Of a stretch of DNA of 64,000 bases, positions 1 to 13,744 are shown piece by piece (position 1 is the stretch's first letter; every line of letters starts with the position of its first letter). Origin of the DNA: Budorcas taxicolor (taxonomy: Eukaryota; Chordata; Mammalia; Artiodactyla; Bovidae); assembly GCF_023091745.1 (NCBI RefSeq), contig NC_068910.1, positions 134,247,170 through 134,311,169 of the forward strand, given 5' to 3'. The notes under the pieces were generated by a model that was not told the origin of the DNA, did not search any database, and saw only the letters and a list, made by a program, of their open reading frames with translations. Position numbers and translations under genes: made by a program.

Positions 1-594
1 GTGACAGTATAAAGAGATCCAAAAGGATGAGGGAGGCTATAAGGAAAACAACGCCTGTAAGAACTGGTAGGTCTTCTCACCACACAACCTTTAAGGTTCA
101 GCAGAGAGGTGACATTACTTTCTCGACAATTTAAAAATGGATAAGCAATATATGCAAAAGCTTTTTTACTGCTAATTATTTCAATGCATTCTTCTAAATA
201 AAGACCTACAGAGAAAGTCTTGACACTGGCAAACTTCAGGCACAATGCCCTCCAAAAATAAAAGTCCTTTAAAAGATGAAATAAAGAACTCTAAGAACAA
301 AATAATAAATGATGGAGAATATCTATGTTGTTTTATACACATATTTCCAGCTCAGTACAGCTTATAAGTAACCTGGTAACAGGACAAAACTATCTCACTA
401 TCTTCAGAAATGGTGTACACAAAAAGAATCAAGAAAAATGAAATAAAGGAAAATTTATTTCTTTTATATCAGTTCCACTTGGGGGGTGAGGGTGGTGATA
501 ATGAGCAAAATTACATTTCTCTTCAAAAGAAACTTCTCTGTTAAAGAACCATAGTGACTGCTTTGACTGGTTCCACTCAATTCCCTGTCGTCTC
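1..594. other. ZNF148 intron, no recognised element
   Basis: AT-rich intronic DNA downstream of the finger 2 exon. I see no gene, tandem repeat or identifiable transposon before the SINE at 608. Confidence 0.5.
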
Positions 595-607
595 TGTACC
601 TTGGAAT

Positions 608-814
608 GCTTCCCAGGTGGCTCAGACGGTGAAGTGTCTGCCTGTAATGTGAGAGACCAGGGTTTGATCCCTGGGTTGGGAAGATCCCCTGGAGAAGGAA
701 ATGGCAACCCACTCCAGTACTCTTGCCTGGAAAATTCCATGGACGGAGAGAGCCTGGTAGGCTACAGTCCATGGGGTCACAAAGAGTTGGACATGATTGA
801 GCGACTTCACTTCT
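608..814 (+). repeat. Bov-tA SINE
   Basis: A full-length ruminant tRNA-derived SINE running from CTTCCCAGGTGGCTCAGACG through the AGAAGGAAATGGCAACCCAC body to the ACTTCACTTC tail shared with BovB. It is flanked by the 9-bp direct repeat TGTACCTTG (595-603 and 819-827), a target-site duplication. Its B-box-like GGTTTGATCC is a relic, not a tRNA gene. Confidence 0.93.
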
Positions 815-1039
815 TTTTTGTACCTTGAGAACTCCGGCCTTTGCTTCCACCCCTTTTAGGTGTTACTAAACCCACAGGAAGGCTAAGCCTTAACTGGCTT
901 AGTGGTAGAGCAAGAAAAATTCCCAAAGGCCAAACAACATCATTCTGCTTCTGGTCATTCTTCACAGTTAGTGATATCACATATGTGCTCTGGAGTTACA
1001 GAAACCTGAGCTGGAATCTTGGTTTCACCATACACTAGA

Positions 1040-1210
1040 TTATATAAATTTAGGAAAGCTTCTTAATTTCTGTGTGCATTCTACTGCTTCTTCATCTAAA
1101 AAAACGGGTAATAATAGCATCTCCCTTTCAAGATCAGTATAAAGACTAAATGAGACATTTAACAAACATTTAGCACAATGTCTAGTCTTAGTAAATTCTC
1201 AATAAACATG
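1040..1210 (+). repeat. MIR SINE (ancient)
   Basis: Diverged copy of the mammalian-wide repeat: the T-rich 'CTTCTTCATCTAAAA' segment, GGGTAATAATAGCATC, AAATGAGACATTTAACAAAC and GTAAATTCTCAATAAAC follow the family order. Confidence 0.75.
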
Positions 1211-1561
1211 AACTATCTAACATAACCTGTTGAAATTCAAGATAGTCCATGGCCCAGCACAATTATTTTTCCAAACTGGTATCACTAAATTGTAACCAGC
1301 ACTGTAAAAGAGAACTGGCTACTAGAACAGAACAGAAAATAACAGGGTGCAATAAGGGTAGGTAATGTTTTGAAAATCTTTTTTTCAGACTCAAACACAT
1401 TCTCTCAACTGAGCCTCCCAGTTTTTCTTTATTGCCTTCACTATGTAGTCTTCAAAAGCAGCATATCTGGCTCTTCCTCAGGGTACAAAAGTATTTTGTA
1501 CAAACTCTACAACACTTACTACAGTGGGCTTTACATGTGTATCTCTCACATTAGAATGTAA

Positions 1562-2378
1562 ACTCCAACACTGCTATCAGAGAAACGCAAATCAAAATTA
1601 CAATGGGGTACTGCCTCACACTCGTCAAAATGGCCTTTATAAAAAAATCTACAAACAATATATGCTGGAGAGGGTGTGGAGAAAAGAGAACCCTCCTACA
1701 CTGCTGGTGGGAATGTAAATGGGTATAGCCACTATGGGCAACAGTAGGGAGGTTCCTTTAAAAACAGAACTACCATATGACCTAACAATCCCACTCCTAT
1801 AGAAAAATCGTAATTTTTTATTTTAGTTTTTATAAACCAAAACTAGAGAAAAACCATAATTCAAAAAGATACATGCAAGCCAATGTTCACTGCAGCAGTA
1901 TTTACAGCAGTCGGAACATGGAAGCACCAACAGGAGAATGGATAGAGATGTGGCACAGACAATGGGATATCACTCAGCCGTGAAAAAGAACAAAACAATG
2001 TCACCTGCAGCAACATGAACAGACCCAGAGGGTATCATACTGAGTGAAACCAGATGAAAAGAAAATGTCACAAAACAGGAGTCACAGATGTAGAAAACAA
2101 TCTTATGGTTAACAGGGGATAAGGGAGGGCAAGGATAAATGGGGAGACAGGGAATGACATAAACATACTACTATATATAAAATACATAGCTAATAACAAT
2201 CTACTGTATAACACAGGGAACTCTACTCAATACTTGGTAATAGCCTATAATGGGAAAAGAATCTTAAAAAACAGTGGATGTATGTATATGCATAGCTGAT
2301 TCACTTTGCTGTACACTTTGAAACTATCACAAAATGATAAATCAACTATACTCTAGTGGAAATTTTAAAAAGAATGCA
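1562..2378 (+). repeat. L1 LINE 3' end (artiodactyl L1)
   Basis: 5'-truncated L1. The ORF2 C-terminal region begins near CAGAGAAACGCAAATCAAAA, then passes through the CACTATGGGCAACAGTA segment. The 3'UTR ends with a CACTTTGCTGTAC block and a short AT-rich tail. Short open frames here are L1 remnants with stops, not genes. Confidence 0.88.
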
Positions 2379-2394
2379 AACTCCATGGAAGCTA

Positions 2395-3834
<1,440 letters not shown>

Positions 3835-4129
3835 TTAAAATAATTTCACATCCACAAATTAGTTACTGAATAAAACACAGTTTAGAGTTAACTATTTCTG
3901 AGGAAAGAGAAATCTTAGAAGCCCAAATTCTGAAAAATTGCAAATTACGCATATAAAGGTTTTATACTATTAACAGAATTTTATTTCCTCTCAATTCCCC
4001 ACCCCCAAGATTTAAAAATTCACATTCTCACAACCACACAAAAATGAGACTGAATATGATTCATATCCTTCAAGGAAAAAAAAAAGTAAATAAATAAAAC
4101 AATTTACAATAGAATTTAAAACTCATGAG

Positions 4130-4800
4130 GCTAGAAAGGCCTCCACAGGTTACCAAGCATCTTAAACAGCTTTGCTTTCTCTGTGGAGGAAGATCCACCT
4201 ACCTTCTTCTCCCTGGCTAACCACCACTTTATGCCTTTTCACTTTTTTCTCTAGAACCTTCAAAATTTTCTAAACATCCCCCTTTTAAAAAATTAATCCT
4301 GTCTCCTCAAACATTCCTTCTCTGTTGGAGCCTTTCCTTTCATAGTCCAACCTATGTCTCAAATTCTTCACTACGCATTTCTCCTTTAACCGTTACACTC
4401 TGCTTTCTTAAGATACTAATGATCTCCTTGCTATTTATTCTAATGATCCGTTCTCGGTTCTCTCTCTTGCTCTTGCTCTTTCTCTCTCTCTCTCTCGCTC
4501 TCCTCTCAGAAGGCTGTGCAGTTATTGATCATACCCTCCTTGGAATTCTCTCCTCTTTTGGTTTCTGGGTGTATTTCACCAGTTCATCAAATCTACCTTA
4601 TTATTTATTACTCTGTCTCCTCCTCCACCCTTTAACTCAACATATACGTCTACTAATATTTCCCCAAAGATCTGTGATCAGTCTTTTGCTCTGATCTCCA
4701 CAACTTCATGGTCTAACTTTTTATATTTGATTCCAAATTCATATTTCAAATTCCATCTGGACATCTTATACAGAAAAATAAATGTTGACCGGCTTTTAAT
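4130..4800 (+). repeat. L2 (CR1-clade) LINE relic, reverse-transcriptase region
   Basis: A pyrimidine-rich segment resembles the L2 reverse-transcriptase core. The block around 4520-4560 translates to VIDHTLLGILSSFGF, matching the stretch after the L2 motif A (AAFDTVDH-type). It is highly decayed, with a TC-rich expansion at 4462-4503. The 91-codon open frame at 4419-4694 is a remnant of this element. Confidence 0.6.
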
Positions 4801-5070
4801 AGTTCATTCTTTAACTGTTTCTCTGGTTAAAAAGAATACATTAAGCCAAATAAAGTGTTCAACTAAGCTAATTAATTTTGCACATCCATGCTAATTGTTT
4901 TCTCATTTAAAGTTTTTCTTGGTTTCCTTGTGACATCCTGGCCTATGAAATCTCTGATTTGAAATGCCAGGTTAACTACAGTCTTAGGAATGAGTGACAT
5001 TTACAAGAAGATGAAAATAGCAAAGATAATAATTTTAATGGCTATAAGCCCACTTTAATTCAAGAAATAC

Positions 5071-5194
5071 CTGTATGAATGAAGACATGTCTCTGTAAGT
5101 GATAGTTCGTTCTAAAGGCAGCATTGCAGTGCTCACAAACGTGAGATTTAGGGGTTTTCAAACCAAGTGATCCATCCTCATTTATTGTAAGGAT
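5071..5194 (-). CDS. ZNF148: ZNF148 coding exon 3: C2H2 zinc finger 1
   Basis: This 124-nt exon is entered in phase 0 after a T-rich tract and ACCAG and left in phase 1 at CATACAG|GTATTT. It encodes residues 154 to 194 plus the first base of Gly195. Finger 1 spans about residues 171-193 with Cys173, Cys176, His189 and His193, the classical C-x2-C-x12-H-x3-H spacing, so it should fold and bind zinc. The phase-1 intron splits the glycine of the HTGEKP linker, a usual place for introns between Kruppel-type fingers. The donor GTATTT is weaker than the consensus GTAAGT. Confidence 0.95.
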
Positions 5195-5559
5195 CTGGTT
5201 TAAAAAAAAAAAAGGCAAAACAAAAGAAAGAAAATTTTAAAATGTAATACTAATTATAAAAAAGATAATGCCTTTTAATGCAAACAGTGGTCACCAGAGA
5301 TTATGAAGTATTTTTTTCCTAGATAATCTTGAGAGGGCTATTGGAATAATTTTTATCATTATCTGAAGAAAGTACAATGTGACTCAGAGTGGGTAAAAAT
5401 TACTAATAAAACCTTGGAAGCTGGTTAAGTAAAATTTCAGCATTGTGTCCTCTCCTCTCCAAAGCTGATATCTAACAGAGTCCCTAAGTGTTCTCTATTA
5501 GGATGAGTATAGCTTTATTTTCAATTTTAAAATATCACATATGCAGTACAAGTCTTATG

Positions 5560-5965
5560 TTCTAGACACGGTATAAATATCAATCAGATAGGAATGGTTA
5601 AATACATCATGAAAAATGAATACAACTTATTACGTGGTTGTGAAATAAAATGAGAAAGCTCTTTATATACTTATATAGAAAGAGCTCCAGGATTTATTCT
5701 TAAGTAAAAAAAAAAAAAGGCAGGGTTTAGAATCTAGTATATAATTTTGTTAAGTTTGAATATAGGATAATACATACAGTAATATATATGTTTGCATATG
5801 CATATGCATAAAAGCTATTTGAGAAGGATGTACATAAATGTATATAACTTTGGTCGTCATGGCTGAGGAACTTGGCAGAAGATATGGTAGGAGAGAGACT
5901 TTACACTAAACATACTTTAAAGTATTTTTCTGAACCATATAAATGCTTACCTATTACATCTTCCT
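5560..5965 (+). repeat. Ancient L1 3' end
   Basis: Diverged L1 3'UTR: 'TATATGTTTGCATATGCATATGCATAAA', GAGAAGGATGTACATAAA and TTTCTGAACCATATAAATG follow the order of old mammalian L1 tails. It lies in the intron between the finger 1 and NLS exons. Confidence 0.6.
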
Positions 5966-5969
5966 TTTT

Positions 5970-8900
5970 CTTTTTGTCTTAAAGAAGTAAAAAGGAAAAC
6001 TGTTTTAAGTCATCCTAGAATACGATTTGGAGTCAGAATGGTTCTGTTAAGGACCTCTAAGGTTACTCTAGGACTACCAAACCATTGTTAAGCATATTCC
6101 TTAATAAATTAGAGGGTTATAGGGGAAGGAAGGCAGGTGACAAAGACATCAACCTTATCTGCCTGTGCTTCTTGAGGCTGACAGTATCTTGGGCAAGGTC
6201 TAAACAATGCCAGAGAGAAGTTCACTTTTGGGGTTCATATCTTCCAGTTTAACAACCATTTGCTCAACATACAACACTTAAACTGCCTCTCACACCAGCC
6301 ACGTGGCAGAGTGAAAGTAACAAATAATCCCTTTTTTCATTATTGAGGAGAGAAGAAAGATGACAAAACATGATGTGAACATAAGAAACAAAGAAAACTA
6401 AGAGGTAAGATCGGGAGGAATATGGCAAGTAAGAAGGGAACAGTAGTGGGGGGTGGGAGCACAGAGAGCAGAAGCCAAGAAACTGTGTCACACACAGAAT
6501 ACAGAAATCTAACAGGCATCTTAAGAAATACAGAGGCCTGCGGAAATTAACTACGGCCTGTAAATACACAGCTATGACCCCCGTCCCAAAACTCAGAGGG
6601 ACTAGGCAAGGAAAAAGGGCTTTAGTTTTTTAAAAAATATTTTTTTAGTTTAAATTCAGGAACACATTTCAGACTATACTGTACGTAAATCAATGGTAAT
6701 TATTATGCTAATTATACAGGGCATGTGGGTTCTGGGCAAACTGCCAAAGTGGTCAACAATGCTTCAAAGTCTATGCACCAAAGTCACAGAGGGAAACCTT
6801 TGGCAGGAGAATGCAAGTGGGTGTCACAGCTTCCTGAAGAGTCAGTGAGAACGGAAAGTTTCATCTCTGGTCAGTCTAAAATTTTTTCAACCCCTCCAAG
6901 CCACAGAATAATATTCAAGTTAACACTGTGTAAGACAAACAAACAAAAACACAAAATCTTTTAAAACATGACTTAAAATATTCCTAACATAAAACCAGTA
7001 ACAAAAAGATGTTAAACATTTTATACGAAACAAAATAAAAACAGGATAGCACCAGGTATTCTTTTCTCATATGTTGATAACAAATAAGATCCAAGGGCCA
7101 AAAAAAAAAAAAAAAAGGCAGCTCAATAGCTTTCTGTGGCATAGCAACTACACGGAGAGGCTCTGGAAGGAACAAATCTGGCCCAAGTTACCTAATGTGA
7201 AACGGATATAATCCTTGACTGTACAAAGCCTTTTTATGAAGAGTTAAGGAGTTCTAGGTCATTGTTTTCTCACTGGAGGTAATACTGCCTTTCACTGTGG
7301 ACTCCAAGCCTTAATTCAAGGTGGATTTTATGGATGAAAAAGCAAACACTTGTGAATAAGGAGACTGAAAAAAAATCTAGCATATTTATAAGTTTAATGA
7401 CAAAAAAATAAAATTGGTGGACATTTTACATTGAATTTTATATTATTTTCTTCTTTTCTTAGGCCAGGAGAACACACATCTTTGTATAAAAGACACAGAA
7501 GAAAATTGTCTTGCCATAAAAGAACACCACTGGCTCTTCCAACTTGTAATCTGTTTTCACGTGTAACCGACAGATTTTGCCTGTTTTATTCACCAATATA
7601 ACCCCAATACCCAAATTGTACATAGTGAGACTCAGTGCGTATTGATAATGGCAACCTACTACCCATACCAAACATGCTCACAGCTTACCACTTCTATTCG
7701 TAAGTTTCTGCAAATTCACTAAGCAGCACCATAGAAAAAGGTGTGTAAAGAACGGGTATGTAAAGAACAAAGTTTCTTGGTGGAAGAGAAATGGCTCATT
7801 AACACAGGTAAAATTATCTTCCTTGGTATAGACTTGGTTTCTTTTCCTGTCCACACCCTTTCCAGATCTTTTAGTAAAATGTGATCTACCAATTAAGTGT
7901 ATTTGCCTTAGAGATTAGCCATCTTACTTCCTAACAGTACCATAAAATATTTTTGCTTTTCTTTTTCCTTCAGCATATGAACACTATTACAACTGAAGCA
8001 TTTGAAATCTCCAAGTTTAAACCCTGAAGTGTCTGCAAGACAAGACATGATTTGTCTTGACTCCTGTCGCTGCGACTTTTAGAGAAATATGGTAATTATA
8101 AAGATCAAGCAATTGGGCTTTATCCAGAGTAAAGAAACTGGTAATAGTCTAAACAATACTCTAAATACTTGATTGTTTTCTTAACCAAGTTTAAAACAGA
8201 ATTTTTCAGCAAAATATTTCAATACCAAATGAATTCCTCAATCTGCTTTCTTAATCTCACAGTCCATTAGCAAATACATTTTTTGTCCTGAGACAAATCT
8301 GTTCCCTGCCAGCTATCCATATACGTAGCAACTGCTATGTTAAATAATATACCAATTTTTAACCAACAAAGCACTAAGCTCTGCCTATTCAATTCAGAGA
8401 TTTTTGACTCTTCAAGGGTCACTGCCACCAATTAGCCAAAACCTGACACCCCTCAGTGAGAAAGTTTTGTTCTCTTAAAAGGCAGACATGTTTTCCCTCA
8501 TTCTATACTGGAATTATTACAGTATATTTTAAACTAATAATTATAAGTTTTAACCATACATTCTTATTCAACTGATTTATAAATCACCAAAATGCAAAAC
8601 AATTTGGAGGAATAGTCTAAATTTCTCACCTATCACATTTTACTGCAACTGGAAAATGAGATCTTCTGAAATTCCCTTTACTCTCCAAACCCAACTAGAA
8701 ATGGAAGAACAGTGCAACCCCAAAGACATACAACAAAATGACAAAGTAGCCCACAGCAATACCTATCCTCAACATCTCTGACCATCCTAGTTATCACTAA
8801 CATTGCATGTTCACACTGTCATTTTCTTTCATTCTCCCTGATTTTTACTGTTTCTCAGTACTTGGTTTTACTTATTACCAAATTTCATTTCTAAATGGCA

Positions 8901-9715
8901 AGTTTTTGCCAGTGCAAGAACATGAAATTCACTATATCATAAGCATAGTATTTGTAACTCGTGTTCAGGAAAAATGATCCAGAGCTTTAGAAAAGGATTT
9001 TTCTTTCACATTTCCTAAATATCAGGCAAAGATGTATATGATTTTTTTTAAAAGAAAGATTTACATCCAAGTATTTTCAAACTTTTTAGTTTGGCTCTGT
9101 GGAAAAATTATATACCCAGAATTCAAAATTCCCTAGGGAAATTAGATAAATAAATAAAATACTTAACACTTTTCCAGTTTTTCTCTTAAGTACTATTTTA
9201 TACTTCCATCCCTAATCTTACAATCAGTTATTTACCTTAAAGCTACTCCTTCGACAACCAAGTTAGCATGCAGGAGAGAGTCTGACAAATAGCTAGTATT
9301 TCTATTTCTCGCCTTTCAATTAAATTTTCCTCACTTTAGAATTTTTTTTTTTTTTTAAAAGAACTGAACCCAGTTCCTTTCTTCAGTACCCTGTAAGAGA
9401 TCCTGGCACATTAATAGGCACTCAGATTAACTGCTTAGAGAATGAAAAGGATATATATTTCAGAATAAGAAGTAGGTAACCAAAAAGCACTCTGCTCTAG
9501 CACTATTAAGGAGTTTGAAAAGACCTAAAAGATGTATATAATACTGGGTTAAGACAGTATTGTTACATCTTTACTGAAAGGATTCTTAAGAGTTTATCGA
9601 TGTTAACTCAACAATCTTCATAAAACTCTTCTGTGGTGGAAAACATTCTCACTTAATTCATAAAACAAGTCAATAGCAAAGTCAGGTGGCAATACCTTAT
9701 CCAGAAACTTTTAAA
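5970..9715. other. Intron with few recognisable repeats
   Basis: AT-rich intronic sequence of about 3.7 kb. Apart from simple tracts (A(17) near 7100-7116; T(16) near 9341-9356) I recognise no transposon, RNA gene or coding exon. Open frames at 6264-6569, 6725-6964 and 7459-7671 show no known motif and are probably chance. Confidence 0.45.
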
Positions 9716-9719
9716 ATCA

Positions 9720-9890
9720 AGACTTGAGACTCTCAAACTTAAATGTAAATTACAATTATCTTGGACTCTTTTTAGTACAAATGGAAACCCCCTGAGTAAG
9801 AATCTCTGGTGATGGGGCCTGAGTATTTATAACTGGAAAAGCCCTACAGATGATCTAACGCAGAGCCACGAGAACCACTGACATGAATGC
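9720..9890. mobile_element. MER5A-like hAT-Charlie DNA transposon
   Basis: A non-autonomous hAT element: it opens near GACTCTCAAACTTAAATG, contains GAATCTCTGGTGATGGGGCC TGAGTATTT, and closes with GAGAACCACTGA, the characteristic inverted end of the MER5 group. Old and diverged. Confidence 0.8.
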
Positions 9891-9894
9891 ACTG

Positions 9895-10790
9895 AGACTG
9901 AATTAAGTACACTAAGACTTTTCATACATTTCTAATAACTGTAGTTCTCTACAGTACTAATCCACAAGGGGGAAAAAAAAGAGTCAAAGTGTCAATGGAA
10001 GGTGATGTTAAGTGGCCACATAGATCTAGCAATGTAAAAATGAACAGTATGTCATTAAGGAATGAGAGGATGAAGCACTTATAAGCAGTCAAAAAAAACA
10101 AACAAACTGAAAACTGAAAAACTTAGCAGTTAGGATTTCTCAGTGTGTGTGTGTTGGGGGTGGGGGTGGGGGGACCTAACATCTCAGTCCTCCCAGAGGG
10201 TTTCACTATGATACATAGGATTTTTTTCTAATGTTTACAACATGAACCCCAAACCATTAAAAGCTGAATTATGTTCAAATGTACTATGTTTTAAAAGAAA
10301 ACATTATATTAAAGATTTCTAACAAGGTGGTTGAAATAAAACTAAACTTTTAAAGGGGACAAGTGTTTATTATGAAGAAAATTCACTTTCATAAAACAAC
10401 TTATTCCAGCATCAAATTACTTGACCAAGATAACCCTCTTCTTTAGACATGCTACCACATATATTCTGGCAATTTTCAAGTATCAAATCTACCTTAGGAT
10501 GACTAAGCTTTGCCATATGATAAAGGATCAGAAAGCAATTATTGCTTAAAATTCATGGCAGCTAAAGATGACATAATATTGCAGTATTTCTCACCACAAA
10601 GCTTATCTGGAAGGGAGCCAGGTCTATATGGATATATAGCTCTAATATTTTTACTGAAAGTCTGCAAGATAACTTCATCTATATTTCCTGTGCAGATGCT
10701 CAATCTAACATGATATAATGGGGACACATACTCAAAATATTCATAATGGCAAAAATTCAAGATTTGTGAAAAGTGCTGGTGGGAGTAGAG
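9895..10790. other. Intron, unclassified, with a G-rich tract
   Basis: No gene or transposon recognised. A (GT)n run followed by G5-T-G5-T-G6 lies at about 10143-10173. The short open frames here are unremarkable. Confidence 0.4.
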
Positions 10791-10802
10791 TCCTCTAAGC
10801 AT

Positions 10803-11018
10803 TGTTGTTGTGGTTGCTAAGTCATGTCCAACTCTTGCGACCCCGTGGACTATAGCCCACCAGGGCCCTCTGTCCATGGGATTATCCAGGGAAGATTACT
10901 GGTGTGGATTGCCATTTCCTTACCCAGGGGATCTTCCTGACCCAGGGATCAAACTTGCATCTCCTGCAGTGGTTCCTGTGGTACAGGCAGATTCTTTATT
11001 GCTGAGCCACTGGGGAAG
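10803..11018 (-). repeat. Bov-tA SINE
   Basis: Complete element in minus orientation. On the plus strand it reads from GTTGCTAAGTCATGTCC to CCACTGGGGAAGC. A perfect 11-bp target-site duplication CCTCTAAGCAT flanks it (10792-10802 and 11019-11029), so this is a clean young insertion. Confidence 0.95.
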
Positions 11019-11689
11019 CCTCTAAGCATAATACACTACAATTATTTGAGAAACTTACAGTTGCTTTTAAGGAATTTAAAACAAGTAATACTGATTTCTA
11101 AGAAAAGGTAAGCTTTTCCTTCTCTTCATACAAAAAGGGGAGAGCTACTTTAATGAAAAATCTGAAGTGTGAATCCAGACACAAACCACTCATCTGGACA
11201 TTGCAAGGCTAGGGTTAAAAACAGACAACAACCATTCTCTCTCCTGTCACATGTAATAGGTCAGGACAATATAAAAATTCTTGTTTTTGTTATTCTCACA
11301 GCCCTGTCTGCCATGTATTATTTCCAGTAATTTCACTGTCCTAAGAATGCTCTAAAAAGACTGGCCAAAACATCTTCAATATACTCAAAATAGGCCAAAC
11401 CTCTTTCATCCAGCAACAACATAAATAAATATATATAATTAAATAAATGACTTTAGGAGTATTATGATAATACATTATAAATTAATTTATCTCAAATCAG
11501 ATAAGCAAAAACTAAACTTAAACTCTGTAAAAATATGATCAGTATTACTTAGGACATAATTCCAAACACCCCTGAAGAAGATAATAACCTAAGATTTAGT
11601 CAGAATTTCAGAATTACAATCAAAAATAGTATCAGAAAAACACGTCTATAAAGTATCAAGGAAAACGTACAACTTACATATGTTGTTTT

Positions 11690-11800
11690 TTTAAGACTTG
11701 AAATAGCTGATTCACTTTTTTCCATAGCAGAAACTGACACAACATTGTAAACCAATTATACTCCAATCAGATAAGTAAAAAATAAACTGATTATAGATAC
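11690..11800 (+). repeat. L1 3' tail fragment
   Basis: A short piece of the bovine L1 3' end: ATAGCTGATTCACTTTT, GCAGAAACTGACACAACATT, GTAAACCAATTATACTCC, then an A-rich tail. Confidence 0.8.
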
Positions 11801-12129
11801 TAAAAATAAATTTTTTTAAAAGATTTGAAACCGATTTTGCAATGAACACAAAGTAACATAACCACCATCACAATTTTAGAAATTAATATTTTCCTTAAAC
11901 AACTTGATTTATTCATTAATGTAAATTTTTTTAAAGCATCATTTATCACTAAGAAAAACATTAACCCCAAGAAAGAAAAGGAAGAAAGAAGCAGGGAGGA
12001 GGGAGATAAAGGGATTGCACAAAACATGAAACATAAAATGTCAATAATTATGAAAAACACACCAGTTTTAGTATGGCAATAACCAAAAAAATTAAAATTT
12101 AAACTATAATGAGACATTCATCTTAAGTT

Positions 12130-12695
12130 ACAAAAGAAGCAAAGTTTCATACTCAAGGTTATGAGAGAGTATGGACAGACACATCTTAGGTCCACTTCAG
12201 GTAGGAATGTAACTAATAGGACATTTCTGGAAGGAGTAACATTATTAGAAAACTTCACTTATTTTGCTTGCTTGTTTATTTGCTTATTTTACTCATTTAA
12301 TTTTTAAAGAAACCTTTTAAGAAGTTCACACCATTTGATTTAGCAGTACATGAAAATGTATACACAAATATTTCAAGTGCAACATGATTTAAAATGAAGG
12401 CAAAGATAAAACAACTTTCCAACAACACAGCAATCACTGAATATAACGTGACATATCAAAATAATAATACATATGCAGCTAATTATTTGTAAAAACCTTT
12501 AATAACTAAAAATAGCTTACATACTCTAGTTACAAACAGGAAATTCAATGAACCTATACAAATTTGAAAATAGAAAAGGAATATGGTAGAAAACTGAAAT
12601 ATTTATCTCTAAGAATAAATGGGTTATTTCCGTCTCTATATTTTTCAAAATTTTCTGCAATAACCATATTCATATATATCACAAAAGCAGCATAT
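12130..12695 (+). repeat. Ancient L1 3' end
   Basis: Old L1 sequence: ATGGACAGACACATCTTAGG..., TTTAGCAGTACATGAAAATG, and a terminal TTTTTCAAAATTTTCTGCAATAACC segment that matches the usual L1 3'UTR end. Confidence 0.55.
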
Positions 12696-12699
12696 TGGT

Positions 12700-13080
12700 A
12701 AATGTTTAACATTTTAAGGGGTTAGAGAGTAGGGATGCTGATTTCCACAGTATAAATATTCTCACTGTGGCTAATTTCAAATTACCAATGGTTTCAGAGT
12801 CAGCTTGCAAAATTCCTGAAAACTTTATAATCAGCTCTGGCAAGCCAGTACAAACCGCAGCACACCACATATCCAAAAGTGTACAAAATGCATAAATAAT
12901 GATGATGATTTAAATCACAAATACAAAAGTAAGTATCCCTCAAAATAAAAAAGATCATGTTATAGAATCTTTTTTAGAAAAACAAAAGATGAAAAATAAC
13001 TGTAAATTATACAGAGTTCCGAGACTTCCTAGGAATATCAAAATGATACATACAGTCAGCTACTACTGTATTGAAAGGGA
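12700..13080. other. Intron, unclassified
   Basis: Possible old interspersed repeat (GATGCTGATTTCCACAGT to CAAGCCAGTACAAACC) that I cannot name. No gene seen. Confidence 0.35.
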
Positions 13081-13094
13081 AAAATGGCAGGCAA

Positions 13095-13255
13095 TTCCTA
13101 ATAGTATTTATGGGTCACCTGTTTATTTACTAAGCCATTCATTCACCCATAGTATTTACTGAGAGTCTCTTGGGCCTACTGTTCCATGCTCTTGGGATAT
13201 AGCTGTGAATAAAATGAAGTCCCTGCTCTTATGGAGCTTACATTCTAGTCTATAT
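13095..13255 (+). repeat. Ancient L2/MIR-class repeat
   Basis: CATTCATTCACCCATAGTATTTACTGAG, TTGGGATATAGCTGTGAATAAAA and ATGGAGCTTACATTCTAGTC are the familiar blocks of a mammalian-wide L2-class interspersed repeat. Family assignment is approximate. Confidence 0.6.
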
Positions 13256-13618
13256 CACAGGTATTGCACAACCTTTTCCTCATGACCAATTGGTACTGAA
13301 TTTTCCTGAAATAGGAATACTAAAATAAGCAAGACTGATATGAATGAGAAGCAAGGGCACTGCATATTATCAGTTTTTAAAGAAAAGAGAGATATGGGGT
13401 AAGAAAAGTTTGTTTGGAAAAAAAAAAGACAGGTGAAAGAGAAATGGAGATTTTAAAGCAATGGCCCACCACCTCCGTGCAGACATGCATCTCTTCCTTA
13501 CTTCTGATGCAACAGTCCAACTTTATTACTAAGCCACATGAGACTTAGGGTCCAGCCAAGCTCCTGCCTGTAAGATTAAGCAACAGTTTGGGACTACCAC
13601 CTTAAAATATTCTCTTAC

Positions 13619-13744
13619 TTTTGCAGGAGAACGTTGTTTCCGTTTCTTCTTTTTCTGTAAGTCTACTGGCTCTCTGATTTGTTTTTTGTCTCTCATCAGT
13701 TGCTCAGATACATCAGTGAAAGTAATTTCCTGCTTTACACTTAT
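13619..13744 (-). CDS. ZNF148: ZNF148 coding exon 2: basic/NLS segment, residues 112-153
   Basis: This 126-nt exon (42 codons, phase 0 at both ends) is preceded by a long T-tract and AACAG and followed by GTAAGAG. It encodes the residues between the acidic N-terminus and finger 1. VKQE at about 114-117 fits the SUMO consensus (hydrophobic-Lys-x-Glu). Residues about 142-149 (KKKKRKQR) form a strongly basic cluster that is a probable nuclear localisation signal. The frame joins exactly to the previous exon (NVP|ISVK) and to the next (SPAK|ILTI). SUMO and NLS roles are inferred from sequence type, not shown here. Confidence 0.95.

Noticed and set aside
4419..4694. Open frame with a hydrophobic Leu/Ser run, resembling a membrane protein
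   Set aside because: The hydrophobic run comes from a TC-rich simple repeat inside an L2 relic.
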